From positions 62,001 through 126,000 of the forward strand of contig CAJTLJ010000002.1 of NCBI GenBank assembly GCA_910577475.1: a stretch of DNA of 64,000 nt, in the 5' to 3' direction. The position numbers and the translations under genes were made by a program. This DNA is from an uncultured Alistipes sp. GTDB lineage: Bacteria; Bacteroidota; Bacteroidia; Bacteroidales; Rikenellaceae. The notes beneath the pieces were generated by a model. That model did no database searches, was not told the DNA's origin, and was given only the letters and a program-made list of their open reading frames with translations. Position 1 is the first letter of the stretch. Each line of letters begins with the position of its first letter. Below, in pieces: positions 1-7,754 of the stretch.

Positions 1-205
1 GTCCGCGATGACAGGCTATCTCGATTCCGAAATGTTTTTCGATAGCATTACGGTGGTTGTGGAATGTCCGTAACGACAACGAGGAATGATCGTCGTTCAG
101 AGACGACCGCTCCCATCGGGCGGCAATGTCGCCGTATGAAATTTCCCTGGCATTTCGGATCATGTCGATCAGCCATAGATAACGCCGGAAAAGCAGGTCA
201 ATCAT
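1..205 (-). CDS. WYL-family transcriptional regulator, N-terminal part (runs off the window)
   Basis: The visible 68 residues start MIDLLFRRYLWLIDMI and go on with a helix-turn-helix-like stretch containing SYGDIAARW and LSLRTFHNHRNAIE. This is the usual N-terminus of Bacteroidota WYL-domain regulators, which sense a ligand or nucleic acid through a C-terminal WYL domain and often control defence or accessory loci. The WYL domain itself would lie beyond base 1 and is not seen. The ATG lies one base after the stop codon of the 225-aa gene upstream, so the two are almost certainly co-transcribed. The family call rests on the N-terminal motif alone. Confidence 0.75.
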   Translation of the reverse strand, partial: MIDLLFRRYLWLIDMIRNAREISYGDIAARWERSSLNDDHSSLSLRTFHNHRNAIEKHFGIEIACHRG

Positions 206-206
206 A

Positions 207-884
207 TCAGTAAACGGTATATCCCGTAATATTTTTTATTCGATTGCTAATCTCATTCAAGACATGGTCGATATTTTCTTTGGTTACGAGTTCCGACAAC
301 TTGGATTTCATGACGATAAAATCGTTGCCGAACTCTGTTTTGTCTGCAATAGTATCTCGACCGTCATTGAGCCATTTTTCCAGGGATAATTCCATGTAGT
401 TTCGCTCCCATCGTTCTGTCCAATCGGATCCTTCTCCTTCTCGGCAGATCTCCATAACGAAAAGTGCGATCGTATCAGATGAACCGACATTTGCAAAAGT
501 ATCTATATCCTCTTTTCTTGCAGCAGTATTCTCTTTTGCCGCTTTGAAAAAACCATTATCTGTTACTACTATGACCGACATTCCGAACCAATGGTCTTTA
601 TCTGCGTTCTGCTTATCTCCGAGATAATATTCCATAGCCATCGGGAACAGAAAATCCCAAGCCCAGTTACCGCGCGATAATTGGAACTGGCCGTGGAATT
701 GACTTCCTTGAGGCGAATTTGAAAAAAGTTTGTTGACTTCGATTCTGCTGGAAGGATTCAAGTTGAGAAGTTGTTTAATATAGAACATCGTTCCCTGCAC
801 CCGATGTTGATAGTCATACAACAATCGGATGGATTTTCGGACATTCAAAAATAACTCTTCAGCATTATTTACATTATTTTCCAT
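207..884 (-). CDS. Uncharacterised 225-aa protein in an accessory operon
   Basis: I do not recognise this family. The protein has no signal peptide and no membrane segment and looks cytoplasmic. It is rich in aromatic and acidic residues, with a WAWDFLFPMAMEYY stretch near residue 75 and a DHWFGMSVIVV strand near residue 100. It overlaps the 3' end of the PD-(D/E)XK gene by 16 bases and is followed one base later by the WYL regulator gene, so the three form one transcript. Base composition is clearly lower in GC than the core genes to the right, which suggests horizontal acquisition. A role as partner of the nuclease-like protein is inference from the operon only. Confidence 0.7.
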   Translation of the reverse strand: MENNVNNAEELFLNVRKSIRLLYDYQHRVQGTMFYIKQLLNLNPSSRIEVNKLFSNSPQGSQFHGQFQLSRGNWAWDFLFPMAMEYYLGDKQNADKDHWFGMSVIVVTDNGFFKAAKENTAARKEDIDTFANVGSSDTIALFVMEICREGEGSDWTERWERNYMELSLEKWLNDGRDTIADKTEFGNDFIVMKSKLSELVTKENIDHVLNEISNRIKNITGYTVY

Positions 885-1531
885 ATTTCATTGATATTAA
901 GAGGTGTTTCGATATTCATATCTTGTTTCGGCATCATTTCCAACAAATCGACGACATACTCATTATATTGGGCAAATGCCTCTTCGACCGCTTCCAGGAT
1001 TCGGATTTCTTGTTCGGTGGATTCTGCCATGTAAGAAAGAGACGATCGTTGCTTGCAACTATCATGAACGGCATGAAGCAGCTTCATCCACGTAGCCTTA
1101 TGTACATGCTTGTACTCGTCATCGGTATTGCAGTCTAAATTGCAATTACCGCCGATGGCAAGTAGAATCATATCTTTATCATTCTTATATTCATTATGAT
1201 AGGACTTCGTTTCTCTGTCCCATTGGACATCCTCTTGCCCTCCGGAATCCGATTTTTTGGCTTCTATGATCAGATCGAACCGGGAAAATCTAATGAAAAC
1301 ATCGGGTTCCACCCGCTTCGTATTACCCGTACCTGTCGGATCCCAACTCGGCCACATCTCGAAGGCTTCCAATCTTCCCGCTGTTGCAGGTAGTAACTTC
1401 GGTGAGACGCTTGAGGCCCGAAGTAAGTTCCAAAACAGATCGGCCGGCAAGTAGCGAAGCTGTCCGATCGTCACATAAGTTTTGAAATCCTCATTGAATT
1501 CCTTGACAAATTTACTATATGTATGAATCAT
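869..1531 (-). CDS. PD-(D/E)XK nuclease-like protein
   Basis: This 220-aa protein carries the core of a PD-(D/E)XK nuclease fold. A conserved Glu lies in an N-terminal helix (GRLEAFE, near residue 55). VEPDVFI is followed about ten residues later by the strand FDLIIEAKK, giving the PD...EXK arrangement that binds the metal. Such domains cut DNA or RNA in restriction, toxin, phage-defence and repair proteins, or survive as inactive scaffolds. There is no obvious DNA-recognition domain. It is the first gene of the leftmost minus-strand operon and overlaps the unknown 225-aa gene. GC is low compared with the rest of the window. The fold is well supported by motifs, the specific role is not. Confidence 0.65.
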   Translation of the reverse strand: MIHTYSKFVKEFNEDFKTYVTIGQLRYLPADLFWNLLRASSVSPKLLPATAGRLEAFEMWPSWDPTGTGNTKRVEPDVFIRFSRFDLIIEAKKSDSGGQEDVQWDRETKSYHNEYKNDKDMILLAIGGNCNLDCNTDDEYKHVHKATWMKLLHAVHDSCKQRSSLSYMAESTEQEIRILEAVEEAFAQYNEYVVDLLEMMPKQDMNIETPLNINEIWKIM

Positions 1532-1572
1532 AAATACGTATTCTTCGTTTCTTGTTCGATATTATTTCAGTA

Positions 1573-1580
1573 CAAATATA
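1573..1580 (-). promoter_or_regulatory. Possible -7 element for the PD-(D/E)XK operon
   Basis: Read on the minus strand this is TATATTTG, a match to the Bacteroidota -7 element TAnnTTTG, 42 bases before the ATG of the nuclease-like gene. I see no TTTG or TTG at the expected spacing upstream, so the call is weak. Confidence 0.35.
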
Positions 1581-1643
1581 AGGATTTAATATGTTATATT
1601 GTTGCATATTGCCCAGATGCTATTTCAAAATCTATTTGGAGGC

Positions 1644-2185
1644 TTATTTGTTTTTCAGCCGGGCGGCGTTTTCGTTCAGGCGTTCTGCCTCTCGTTCTTT
1701 CCTTCTCGCTTGTTCTTCCAATTGAACTTTGCGTTGTATGGTTCGTTCGTACTCTTCAATATCTTTCTTCATCTCTCGGATTTTTGCGTTGTCGCGGTGT
1801 AGTTCGAAGATTTCTTCCAGTTTGGTAATGCGGTCGGGTGTCGCTTCGCCTTTCATTTTGAGGTAGCGGTATTTCAGGTCGTTGTCGATGCGGTCGTAGT
1901 TCGGTTTCGCCGTCCAGTACAGCATCGTACTCAGCAGGACGATTGCCGTCATCATTCCTATCATCGCCCCAAATACTCCTTTCGATTCTATAGCGAATAA
2001 TATTCGGTGTTGTGTTATTCTCGGCGGCAGTTCTGCCGGGATTTCGATGGCTTCGACAGCTGCTTGCAGATTGTCTATACCGTTTTGTGTCTTTGTATTG
2101 CTTTGTTCGATGCTTTCCAATCGTCCGGCAAGCTGAGTTATTATCGTCTGATGCCGCTCTTGTTCGGCACGAACGATTTGCTCTA
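1644..2185 (-). pseudogene. Mobile-element-like membrane/coiled-coil protein without its N-terminus
   Basis: The reading frame encodes a coiled-coil stretch rich in Glu and Gln, one membrane segment (GVFGAMIGMMTAIVLLSTML), then a charged helical tail ending NENAARLKNK. My recollection is that similar short proteins accompany relaxase genes in Bacteroidota mobilisable elements, but this is not certain. The frame stays open up to base 2375. However, the part above 2185 is an out-of-frame reading of a sigma-factor fragment and runs through a perfect terminator hairpin, so it is not a real N-terminus. No ATG occurs near 2185, so the gene is probably a truncated remnant. It could still be expressed from a rare start codon. 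Confidence 0.55.
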
Positions 2186-2281
2186 TTCGTCGCGGTCGAG
2201 CAGCAGGCTCTGCGCGAAACGAAACATCCGGTCCCGAAGCGGGACGATCTCCCGGTTGAAATCCTTTACTTCCATCTGCAT
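2183..2281 (-). pseudogene. ECF sigma-factor gene fragment (first ~32 codons)
   Basis: The minus strand reads MQMEVKDFNREIVPLRDR followed by MFRFAQSLLLDRDE and a stop. This is how Bacteroidota RpoE-like ECF sigma factors begin: region 2.1, with LKDKLFRLALRIL-type helices and a DREEAEDxxQ motif. Here the match stops exactly inside the DRDE motif and the next codon is TAG in foreign sequence. The rest of regions 2 and 4 is absent to the left within the window. The fragment sits just after the terminator of the outer-membrane gene, where an independent sigma gene would start. I infer a gene cut by insertion or deletion of a mobile element. Confidence 0.6.
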
Positions 2282-2332
2282 TTGTAAGACGCACGAGCGG
2301 CCCCGTTCGCAACACGATCGGCAAAAAATAAA

Positions 2333-2360
2333 AAATCCGTTCTTTTCGAAGAACGGATTT
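2333..2360 (-). terminator. Rho-independent terminator of the outer-membrane protein gene
   Basis: A perfect 12-bp inverted repeat (AAATCCGTTCTT / AAGAACGGATTT) surrounds a four-base loop. On the minus strand it is followed by a T-rich run (2320-2332). It lies 20 bases after the stop of the outer-membrane gene at 2380. Confidence 0.85.
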
Positions 2361-2379
2361 CCGAATACTTCGCACGGCC

Positions 2380-3135
2380 TTACCACATAAATCCGAGATG
2401 CAGCATAATTGCCTGACTCTGAACTTTTACCTCGCAAGGTTCGAAATAACCGCCCGAAATAACATTATAATAGAAATTATACCCCTGAACCTTGAAGCAA
2501 TTCAAGGAATAGCCGAAACTTACATTCAATTGCTTGCGATTGTTCAGCCGAATACCTACGCCGACCGACGGTTCGACCAAAGCACCTCCTTCGACATAAC
2601 TATGAGTGGAGATATTGTAACCGGCGTTCAGAGCAATAAACGGGGTCACCTTCGTCCTCAGCAGATCGGTGCGCAGATGGGCATACAAAGGAATCATCAC
2701 GACATCGGCATCAATATAATATTTGACACCTACACCTGCACCGACCGAAAATTCGGGCAAAACCCGATAACCATTGACTACATCGAGTTTGATACGGTCA
2801 TCACCGCCTCCAACTCCTATCTCGTAACCAAAATTGATGACGCCAAAATAACCGCGTTCAATGTCGCAAGCCCTATGCTGATGCGCATAACCTGCCGAAC
2901 GATACGAATTGACAGGCTGCTCCTTGACGATTTTCTGAATTTCGTCTATGCGATAGACGAAGATGTTTCCGTCGCGTGTCTGAATCTTCACGGACTCATT
3001 AGGTATCTGCTCCACGATACTTCCTCGAATCACCGATCCGTTCTTCAGATAGACGACCTCTTCCAAATTCTGGGCAAATACCCCTCTCGTCACACCGAAC
3101 AGCATGACAAGACAAACCAATAAAATTTTTTTCAT
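2380..3135 (-). CDS. Outer-membrane beta-barrel-like protein with a small N-terminal nucleation domain
   Basis: The start chosen is the ATG at 3135, which begins a clear signal peptide (MKKILLVCLVMLFGVTRGVFAQ). The frame is open further upstream, but that sequence has no secretion signal. After cleavage comes a short domain of the kind that reads VVYLKNGSVIRGSIVEQ and VYRIDEIQKI, seen at the N-terminus of many Bacteroidota outer-membrane proteins. About 170 residues of alternating hydrophobic beta-strands follow, ending in the aromatic C-terminus LHLGFMW. The mature protein is about 230 residues, consistent with an eight-stranded barrel. It has its own terminator at 2333-2360. Function beyond surface location is unknown. 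Confidence 0.8.
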   Translation of the reverse strand: MKKILLVCLVMLFGVTRGVFAQNLEEVVYLKNGSVIRGSIVEQIPNESVKIQTRDGNIFVYRIDEIQKIVKEQPVNSYRSAGYAHQHRACDIERGYFGVINFGYEIGVGGGDDRIKLDVVNGYRVLPEFSVGAGVGVKYYIDADVVMIPLYAHLRTDLLRTKVTPFIALNAGYNISTHSYVEGGALVEPSVGVGIRLNNRKQLNVSFGYSLNCFKVQGYNFYYNVISGGYFEPCEVKVQSQAIMLHLGFMW

Positions 3136-3408
3136 TTGTTTTTCTTTTTGCCGGCCGCTCTCCATCCGGCTGTAAATAAAGAAAGTGTGGAGCCGTTCGT
3201 TTATCTGAAGATAGGCATTTGGCGTGGCCCGAGAACAAATAAACAATACCCCACACCGAATAGCATATCGCCAGCGATATGACTATACACGGTGATGAGT
3301 GTTCGTATTGCTTGTCCCTGTTCTCTAAAATCGCCAAATTTTATCTTCAAGGATTAGCGAAACACTTTCACTAAACTAATATATTGCATCCCTATCGGGA
3401 TTGCCCTA

Positions 3409-3438
3409 CAAAATTAAGAAAATGTTTCCAATACGCAA
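3409..3438 (-). promoter_or_regulatory. Candidate promoter for the outer-membrane protein gene
   Basis: On the minus strand TTG is followed after 19 bases by TAATTTTG, matching the Bacteroidota -33/-7 pattern. It would give a leader of roughly 270 bases, which is long, so another promoter closer to the gene is possible. Confidence 0.4.
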
Positions 3439-3570
3439 CACGTTTTCGGGGTATTGTCGTTAAAAACAAGTTTTGCAAAGATCAGAAAAACAAAATTCAT
3501 ATCCAATATTCCTTCATCCGATCCGGAATTTTGTTTGTTGTAAATTGACGGTTTTTCGTCGGAAATTGGT

Positions 3571-3578
3571 TACATTTG
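3571..3578 (+). promoter_or_regulatory. -7 element for the FAD-dependent dehydrogenase gene
   Basis: TACATTTG matches TAnnTTTG and lies 25 bases before the ATG. A TTG at 3545-3547 is at a slightly long spacing of 23 bases. Confidence 0.5.
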
Positions 3579-3603
3579 CACCCGAAACGAAACTCGCCGC
3601 ACC

Positions 3604-5157
3604 ATGCCGCAGACCATCACACTCCAGCTATCGCCCAAAGAGGCCGCAGACAGTCGCATCTACACGGCTGCCGCAGCCCGCCGCATGGGTATCAGCGACA
3701 AGGAGATCGCGCTGGTCCGCATTCTCAAGCGCTCCATCGACGCCCGGCAGCGGCAGGTGAAGGTCAACCTCACGCTGGAGATCTACGTCGACCGCGAGCC
3801 GCAGCCCGAACCGGTGCGGTTCGACTATCCCGATGTCAGCCACGCCACGGAGGTCGTGGTAGTGGGATCGGGCCCGGCGGGGCTGTTCGCCGCCCTGCGT
3901 CTCATCGAAGCGGGCTACCGCCCCATCGTGCTGGAGCGCGGACGCGACGTGCTGAACCGCAAACGGGACATCGCCCGCATCAACCGCAACGAGCAGATCG
4001 ACCCCGAGTCGAACTACGCCTTCGGCGAGGGCGGAGCCGGCACCTTCTCGGACGGCAAGCTCTTCACCCGCAGCAAGAAGCGCGGCGACTACAACAAGGC
4101 GTTGCAGACGCTGGTTTTCCACGGGGCCAGCCCCGAAATCCTCTTCGAGGCCCATCCCCACATCGGCACCGACAAGCTGCCCCGCATCATGCAGAACATG
4201 CGCCGAACCATCATCGGGGCGGGCGGCGCGTTCCTCTTCGAGCGGCGCGTAACCGGTCTGCAGATTCGGAACGGACGGATCCGGGCAGTGGATTGCGGCG
4301 ACGAGCGGATCGAGGGGGCGGCCGTCGTCCTGGCTACGGGGCACTCGGCCCGCGACATCTACTACCTGCTGCACGACGAGGGGATTCGGCTGGAGGCCAA
4401 GCCTTTTGCGATGGGAGTGCGCATCGAGCACCCGCAGGAGCTGATCGACTCCATCCAGTACCACAGCCCCCGGCGGAGCGAATTCCTGCCGGCGGCCAGC
4501 TACTCGCTCGTCAGCCAGGAGAACGGCCGGGGCGTCTACTCGTTCTGCATGTGTCCGGGCGGCTTCATCGTCCCGGCCATGACCGACGCCGCCCAGTCGG
4601 TCGTCAACGGCATGTCGCCCAGCGGACGCACCTCGCCCTACGCCAATTCGGGACTGGTGACCGAGATCCGGCTCGCCGATTTCGAACACTTGCGGGCCGA
4701 CTGGGGCGAACTGGCGGGACTCCGTTTCCAGCAGGAGTTCGAGGAGCTGGCCCGACTCAACGGCGGCGACCGGCAGATCGCACCCGCCCAGCGGGTGACC
4801 GACTTCGTGAGCGGACGCGCCAGCACGACCCTGCCCCGCACCTCCTACATTCCGGGCATCACCCCGTCGCGGCTCGACCGCTGGATGCCCGGCTTCATCG
4901 CGCAGAGCCTGCGCAGCGGCCTGAGGAGCTTCGACAGGCGGATGCGGGGATTCGTGACGGCCGACGCCATCGTGGCGGGCGTGGAGTCGCGCACCTCGAC
5001 CCCCGTGCGCGTACCGCGCGATCCGGAGACGCTGATGCACCCCGACGTCGCGGGACTCTTTCCCTCGGGCGAAGGGGCGGGCTACGCCGGCGGCATCATC
5101 TCGGCGGCGCTCGACGGCGAGCGCGCGGCCGAAGCGGTCGTCCGCTATCTCGCCTGA
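3604..5157 (+). CDS. NAD(P)/FAD-dependent oxidoreductase, COG2509-type
   Basis: This 517-aa cytoplasmic protein has a basic N-terminal domain of about 80 residues, then a Rossmann FAD-binding motif (VVVVGSGPAGLFAA, GSGPAG at 88-93) and the ERG that ends the second beta-strand. NYAFGEGGAGTFSDGKL follows near residue 135. The C-terminal FAD motif is GEGAGYAGGIISA. This layout is typical of the uncharacterised FAD-dependent dehydrogenases of COG2509, whose substrate is unknown. It stands alone between a divergent outer-membrane gene and the convergent GtrA operon, with a promoter element just upstream. Length is normal for the family. Confidence 0.85.
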   Translation: MPQTITLQLSPKEAADSRIYTAAAARRMGISDKEIALVRILKRSIDARQRQVKVNLTLEIYVDREPQPEPVRFDYPDVSHATEVVVVGSGPAGLFAALRLIEAGYRPIVLERGRDVLNRKRDIARINRNEQIDPESNYAFGEGGAGTFSDGKLFTRSKKRGDYNKALQTLVFHGASPEILFEAHPHIGTDKLPRIMQNMRRTIIGAGGAFLFERRVTGLQIRNGRIRAVDCGDERIEGAAVVLATGHSARDIYYLLHDEGIRLEAKPFAMGVRIEHPQELIDSIQYHSPRRSEFLPAASYSLVSQENGRGVYSFCMCPGGFIVPAMTDAAQSVVNGMSPSGRTSPYANSGLVTEIRLADFEHLRADWGELAGLRFQQEFEELARLNGGDRQIAPAQRVTDFVSGRASTTLPRTSYIPGITPSRLDRWMPGFIAQSLRSGLRSFDRRMRGFVTADAIVAGVESRTSTPVRVPRDPETLMHPDVAGLFPSGEGAGYAGGIISAALDGERAAEAVVRYLA

Positions 5158-5176
5158 ACCGCAATGGTCAGAAACC

Positions 5177-5593
5177 TCAGGAATTCCCCTTGTCGTAACG
5201 TTTCGAAGTGAAGACGAAGTGCAGCAGCAGAAAATTCGTCGGCACGGCGATCATCAGCACCAGCACCGGCGCCAGCTCGCGCGACACCCCGAAAAAGAGG
5301 AAGGTGTTGAACAGCAGGATGTGCAGCAGGTAGTTCACCAGGTGGCTGAAGCCAAATCCGACGGCCTTGCGGGCCGAGGGCTGCCGGCGGAAGGTGAAAT
5401 AAGTCGTAAGGAAGAAGTTGCAGACCAGCGCGATGCAGTAACCGGCCGTATAGGCGAGGTTGACGTCGATGCGGAGTTGCAGCAGGTAGTAGCAGCCGTA
5501 GTGGATGGCGGCGGCCGTGCAGCCGACGATCACGAAGCGGACGAACTGCATCACTTCGCTCCGGGCGGGCAGGGCAGGCAGAACCGGCTTCAT
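5177..5593 (-). CDS. GtrA family membrane protein
   Basis: The protein has 138 residues with four predicted membrane segments, starting near FVRFVIVGCTAAAIHYGCYY and ending near TNFLLLHFVFTSKRY. This is the GtrA/DPMS layout. Family members are thought to flip or position undecaprenyl-phosphate-linked sugars made by a partner GT2 enzyme. I chose the ATG at 5593 because it overlaps the stop of the GT87 gene by four bases (ATGA), and sequence upstream of it belongs to that gene. It is the last gene of a four-gene operon that includes such a GT2. Confidence 0.85.
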   Translation of the reverse strand: MKPVLPALPARSEVMQFVRFVIVGCTAAAIHYGCYYLLQLRIDVNLAYTAGYCIALVCNFFLTTYFTFRRQPSARKAVGFGFSHLVNYLLHILLFNTFLFFGVSRELAPVLVLMIAVPTNFLLLHFVFTSKRYDKGNS

Positions 5594-6780
5594 GACACGG
5601 CCTTTTTTTCGCCGTACTCGCGCGTAGACATCTCCCACACGAGTTTCAGCCAGATCAGGATGCAGGGCAGCGCCTTGAGGGCGTAGGGCAGCACGTAAGT
5701 CTGACGCAGCCAGCGCGGAAAAAGGTCGGAGGGCGAGAGGCTGGTGAGCACGAAAGCGAAGATCAGCAGGGCCAGGTCCCATCCCGAACGTCTCCAGGGG
5801 GCGGTCGCATACCAGATCGAGACGCCCGCCAGCGCGATGATGTAGCTGCTCGACTCGCTGCCCGTGGAGAAGAGCACCACGAAGAGCAGTACCGAAGCCA
5901 GCAGGGCCAGCCGGAACGGGGCATGGCGATACTGTCCGATGCGCAGGTAAGGGAGAGCGAAGAGAAGCAGTCCGCCGCCGATGAGCCAGAGGTCGGAGTA
6001 GGAGGCCGAACCGCTCGTCTTGCGGACGAGGCCCAGCAGCGAGACGTTCTGGTAAAGCGAGAAGAGGTTCTGCGACCCCTTTTCGGTCAGGCTGGCGATC
6101 CACTCCCCGTACTGCGCGACGACGTAGCCGGGCGAGGAGATCAGCATGGGAGCCGCGAAGAGCAGGGCCGTCCAGCCCGCGAGCGCTGCGATGAAACGCC
6201 CCTTGCGGCGGACGAAAAAGAAGAAGGCGAGCCCCACGATGCCGTAGAGCTTCACGAGCGTGCCGACGACGATGAAGAAAGCGGCCCACCCCTCGCGCCG
6301 CCGCTCCACCGCGGCATAGGTGGCGAGGATGAGCGCCGCTGTGGCGACGTTGAACTGCTGCATGAAGAGCGCCGTCAGCAGCTCGTGGGCGCAGAACCAG
6401 AGCAGAAACACCTGCGCGCGCCGTTCGACGGGCAGCGCCCGCACGGCGAAGAAGAGCGACGCCGAAAGGGCTACGCACCACAACACCAGCCCCAACCCCT
6501 GCGGCAGCACGGCGAAGGGGGCCGCAAGGAGCGAAAAGAGGGGCCCGTAGTGGTTCGTGTCACCGTATTCGGGCGAAGGGGCGTAGAGCGACACCCCCTG
6601 CCAGGCGTGCCAGAAGGTATATTTATAGATCAGAAAATTGTTGCACCGGGTGAGCTTCGCGAGCCCCGCCACGACCGGCAGAAGGAGCCACAGCGCTCCC
6701 AGCGTCCGCCAACTCGACCAGAAGGGGCGGCGGAAGAGGGCCGCAGCCCCGTTTTTCCAGTTCTCCAGTGTCCGGTTCAT
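5590..6780 (-). CDS. GT87-type integral membrane glycosyltransferase (DUF2029)
   Basis: The 396-aa protein has about ten hydrophobic segments and an acidic first external loop (YAPSPEYGDTNHYGP). It resembles the polyprenol-phosphate-dependent GT-C mannosyltransferases of family GT87. It would transfer a sugar from a lipid-phosphate donor on the outer face of the inner membrane. The start at 6780 overlaps the upstream GT2 stop by four bases. Acceptor and sugar are unknown. Together with GtrA and the GT2 it forms a coherent lipid-linked sugar export unit. Confidence 0.75.
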   Translation of the reverse strand: MNRTLENWKNGAAALFRRPFWSSWRTLGALWLLLPVVAGLAKLTRCNNFLIYKYTFWHAWQGVSLYAPSPEYGDTNHYGPLFSLLAAPFAVLPQGLGLVLWCVALSASLFFAVRALPVERRAQVFLLWFCAHELLTALFMQQFNVATAALILATYAAVERRREGWAAFFIVVGTLVKLYGIVGLAFFFFVRRKGRFIAALAGWTALLFAAPMLISSPGYVVAQYGEWIASLTEKGSQNLFSLYQNVSLLGLVRKTSGSASYSDLWLIGGGLLLFALPYLRIGQYRHAPFRLALLASVLLFVVLFSTGSESSSYIIALAGVSIWYATAPWRRSGWDLALLIFAFVLTSLSPSDLFPRWLRQTYVLPYALKALPCILIWLKLVWEMSTREYGEKKAVS

Positions 6781-7754
6781 CGTTCGTCGTTTTTGCGGAG
6801 GGGGGGGGTCGGATCGTCGCCCAGCAGGCTCTCGATATGGTAGCGGGGGCGCGCCTTCACCTCGACGTAGATCTTGCCGATGTATTCGCCGATCACGCCG
6901 ATAGCCAGCAGCAGGATGCTGCCGATGAACCAGAGCGAAAGCATCAGCGAGGTCCAGCCCGGCACGACCGAATGGACGAAGTAGGACCAGAGGATATAGA
7001 TGGTCATCGCCACGCTGACGCCCAGAAAGAAGAGTCCGGCCCCGAAGATCAGGTGAATGGGCTTGACCGAGAAGGAGGTGATGCCATCCACGGCCAGGTT
7101 CGCCATCTTCTTCAGGGTGTATTTCGACTTTCCGGCCTCGCGCTCGCCGATCACGTCGTCCACCGTATCGGTCCGCAGCCCCAGCAGGGGCACGATGCCG
7201 CGCAGGTAGAGGTTGCGTTCGCCGTACTGCGCCAGCTCGTCGAGCGCCCGTCCGCTCATCAGCCGGAAATCGGCGTGGTTGAATACGGTCTCCACCCCCA
7301 TCGCATGCTGCAGGCGGTAGAACGACTCGGCCGTCGTGCGTTTCATCCACGAGTCGCCCCGGCGCGAACGCTTCACGCCGTAGACGATATCGGTCCCTTC
7401 GCGGTACTTGTCGATCATCCGTTTGAGCGCCTCCAGATCGTCCTGCAGGTCTACGTCGATCGTCACGGCCGCATCGCAGCGGCCGCGGACGGTCATCATG
7501 CCCGCCATGATGGCGTTCTGATGCCCCGCGTTGCGGGCCAGATTGAGCCCCCGGAAACGGGGGTCGGCCGCATGCAGGGAGCGGATGATCTCCCACGTAT
7601 CGTCGCGGCTGCCGTCGTTGACCAGCAGCACGTAGCTGTCGGCCGAGATCTTGCGGGCCGTCGTCAGCTCGTCCAGCAGAAGGCTCAGCCTGCGGGCCGA
7701 CTCATCGAGCACCTCATGCTCGTTGTAGCAGGGGCAGATAATGGCTAATCTCAT
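6777..7754 (-). CDS. GT2 polyprenyl-phosphate glycosyltransferase (DPM1/GtrB/ArnC-like)
   Basis: An N-terminal GT-A fold is followed by two membrane helices. Motifs seen are CPCYNE at residues 8-12, LLVNDGSRDDT near 44-53, and the metal-binding IDVDLQDD near 99-106. The hydrophobic pair lies around residues 225-290 (LIFGAGLFFLGVSVAM and a later MLSLWFIGSILLLAIGVIGEYIG). This is the layout of enzymes that charge undecaprenyl phosphate with one sugar on the cytoplasmic side. The length of 325 residues is normal. It overlaps its neighbours by four bases on each side. Confidence 0.9.
   Translation of the reverse strand: MRLAIICPCYNEHEVLDESARRLSLLLDELTTARKISADSYVLLVNDGSRDDTWEIIRSLHAADPRFRGLNLARNAGHQNAIMAGMMTVRGRCDAAVTIDVDLQDDLEALKRMIDKYREGTDIVYGVKRSRRGDSWMKRTTAESFYRLQHAMGVETVFNHADFRLMSGRALDELAQYGERNLYLRGIVPLLGLRTDTVDDVIGEREAGKSKYTLKKMANLAVDGITSFSVKPIHLIFGAGLFFLGVSVAMTIYILWSYFVHSVVPGWTSLMLSLWFIGSILLLAIGVIGEYIGKIYVEVKARPRYHIESLLGDDPTPPLRKNDER

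Larger units (their letters stand above)
3136..3603. other. Intergenic region between divergent genes
   Basis: No gene is supported here. The stretch is AT-rich and carries promoter-like elements for both flanking genes, listed separately. The short open frames have no coding character. Confidence 0.6.

Noticed and set aside
2286..2375. N-terminal extension of the mobile-element-like protein up to an ATG at 2375
   Set aside because: This stretch runs through a perfect terminator hairpin and reads the sigma fragment out of frame.
5594..6481. Longer GtrA protein starting far upstream
   Set aside because: The upstream part is an Arg/Ala/Pro-rich shadow of the GT87 gene. The ATGA overlap at 5590-5593 gives the natural start.
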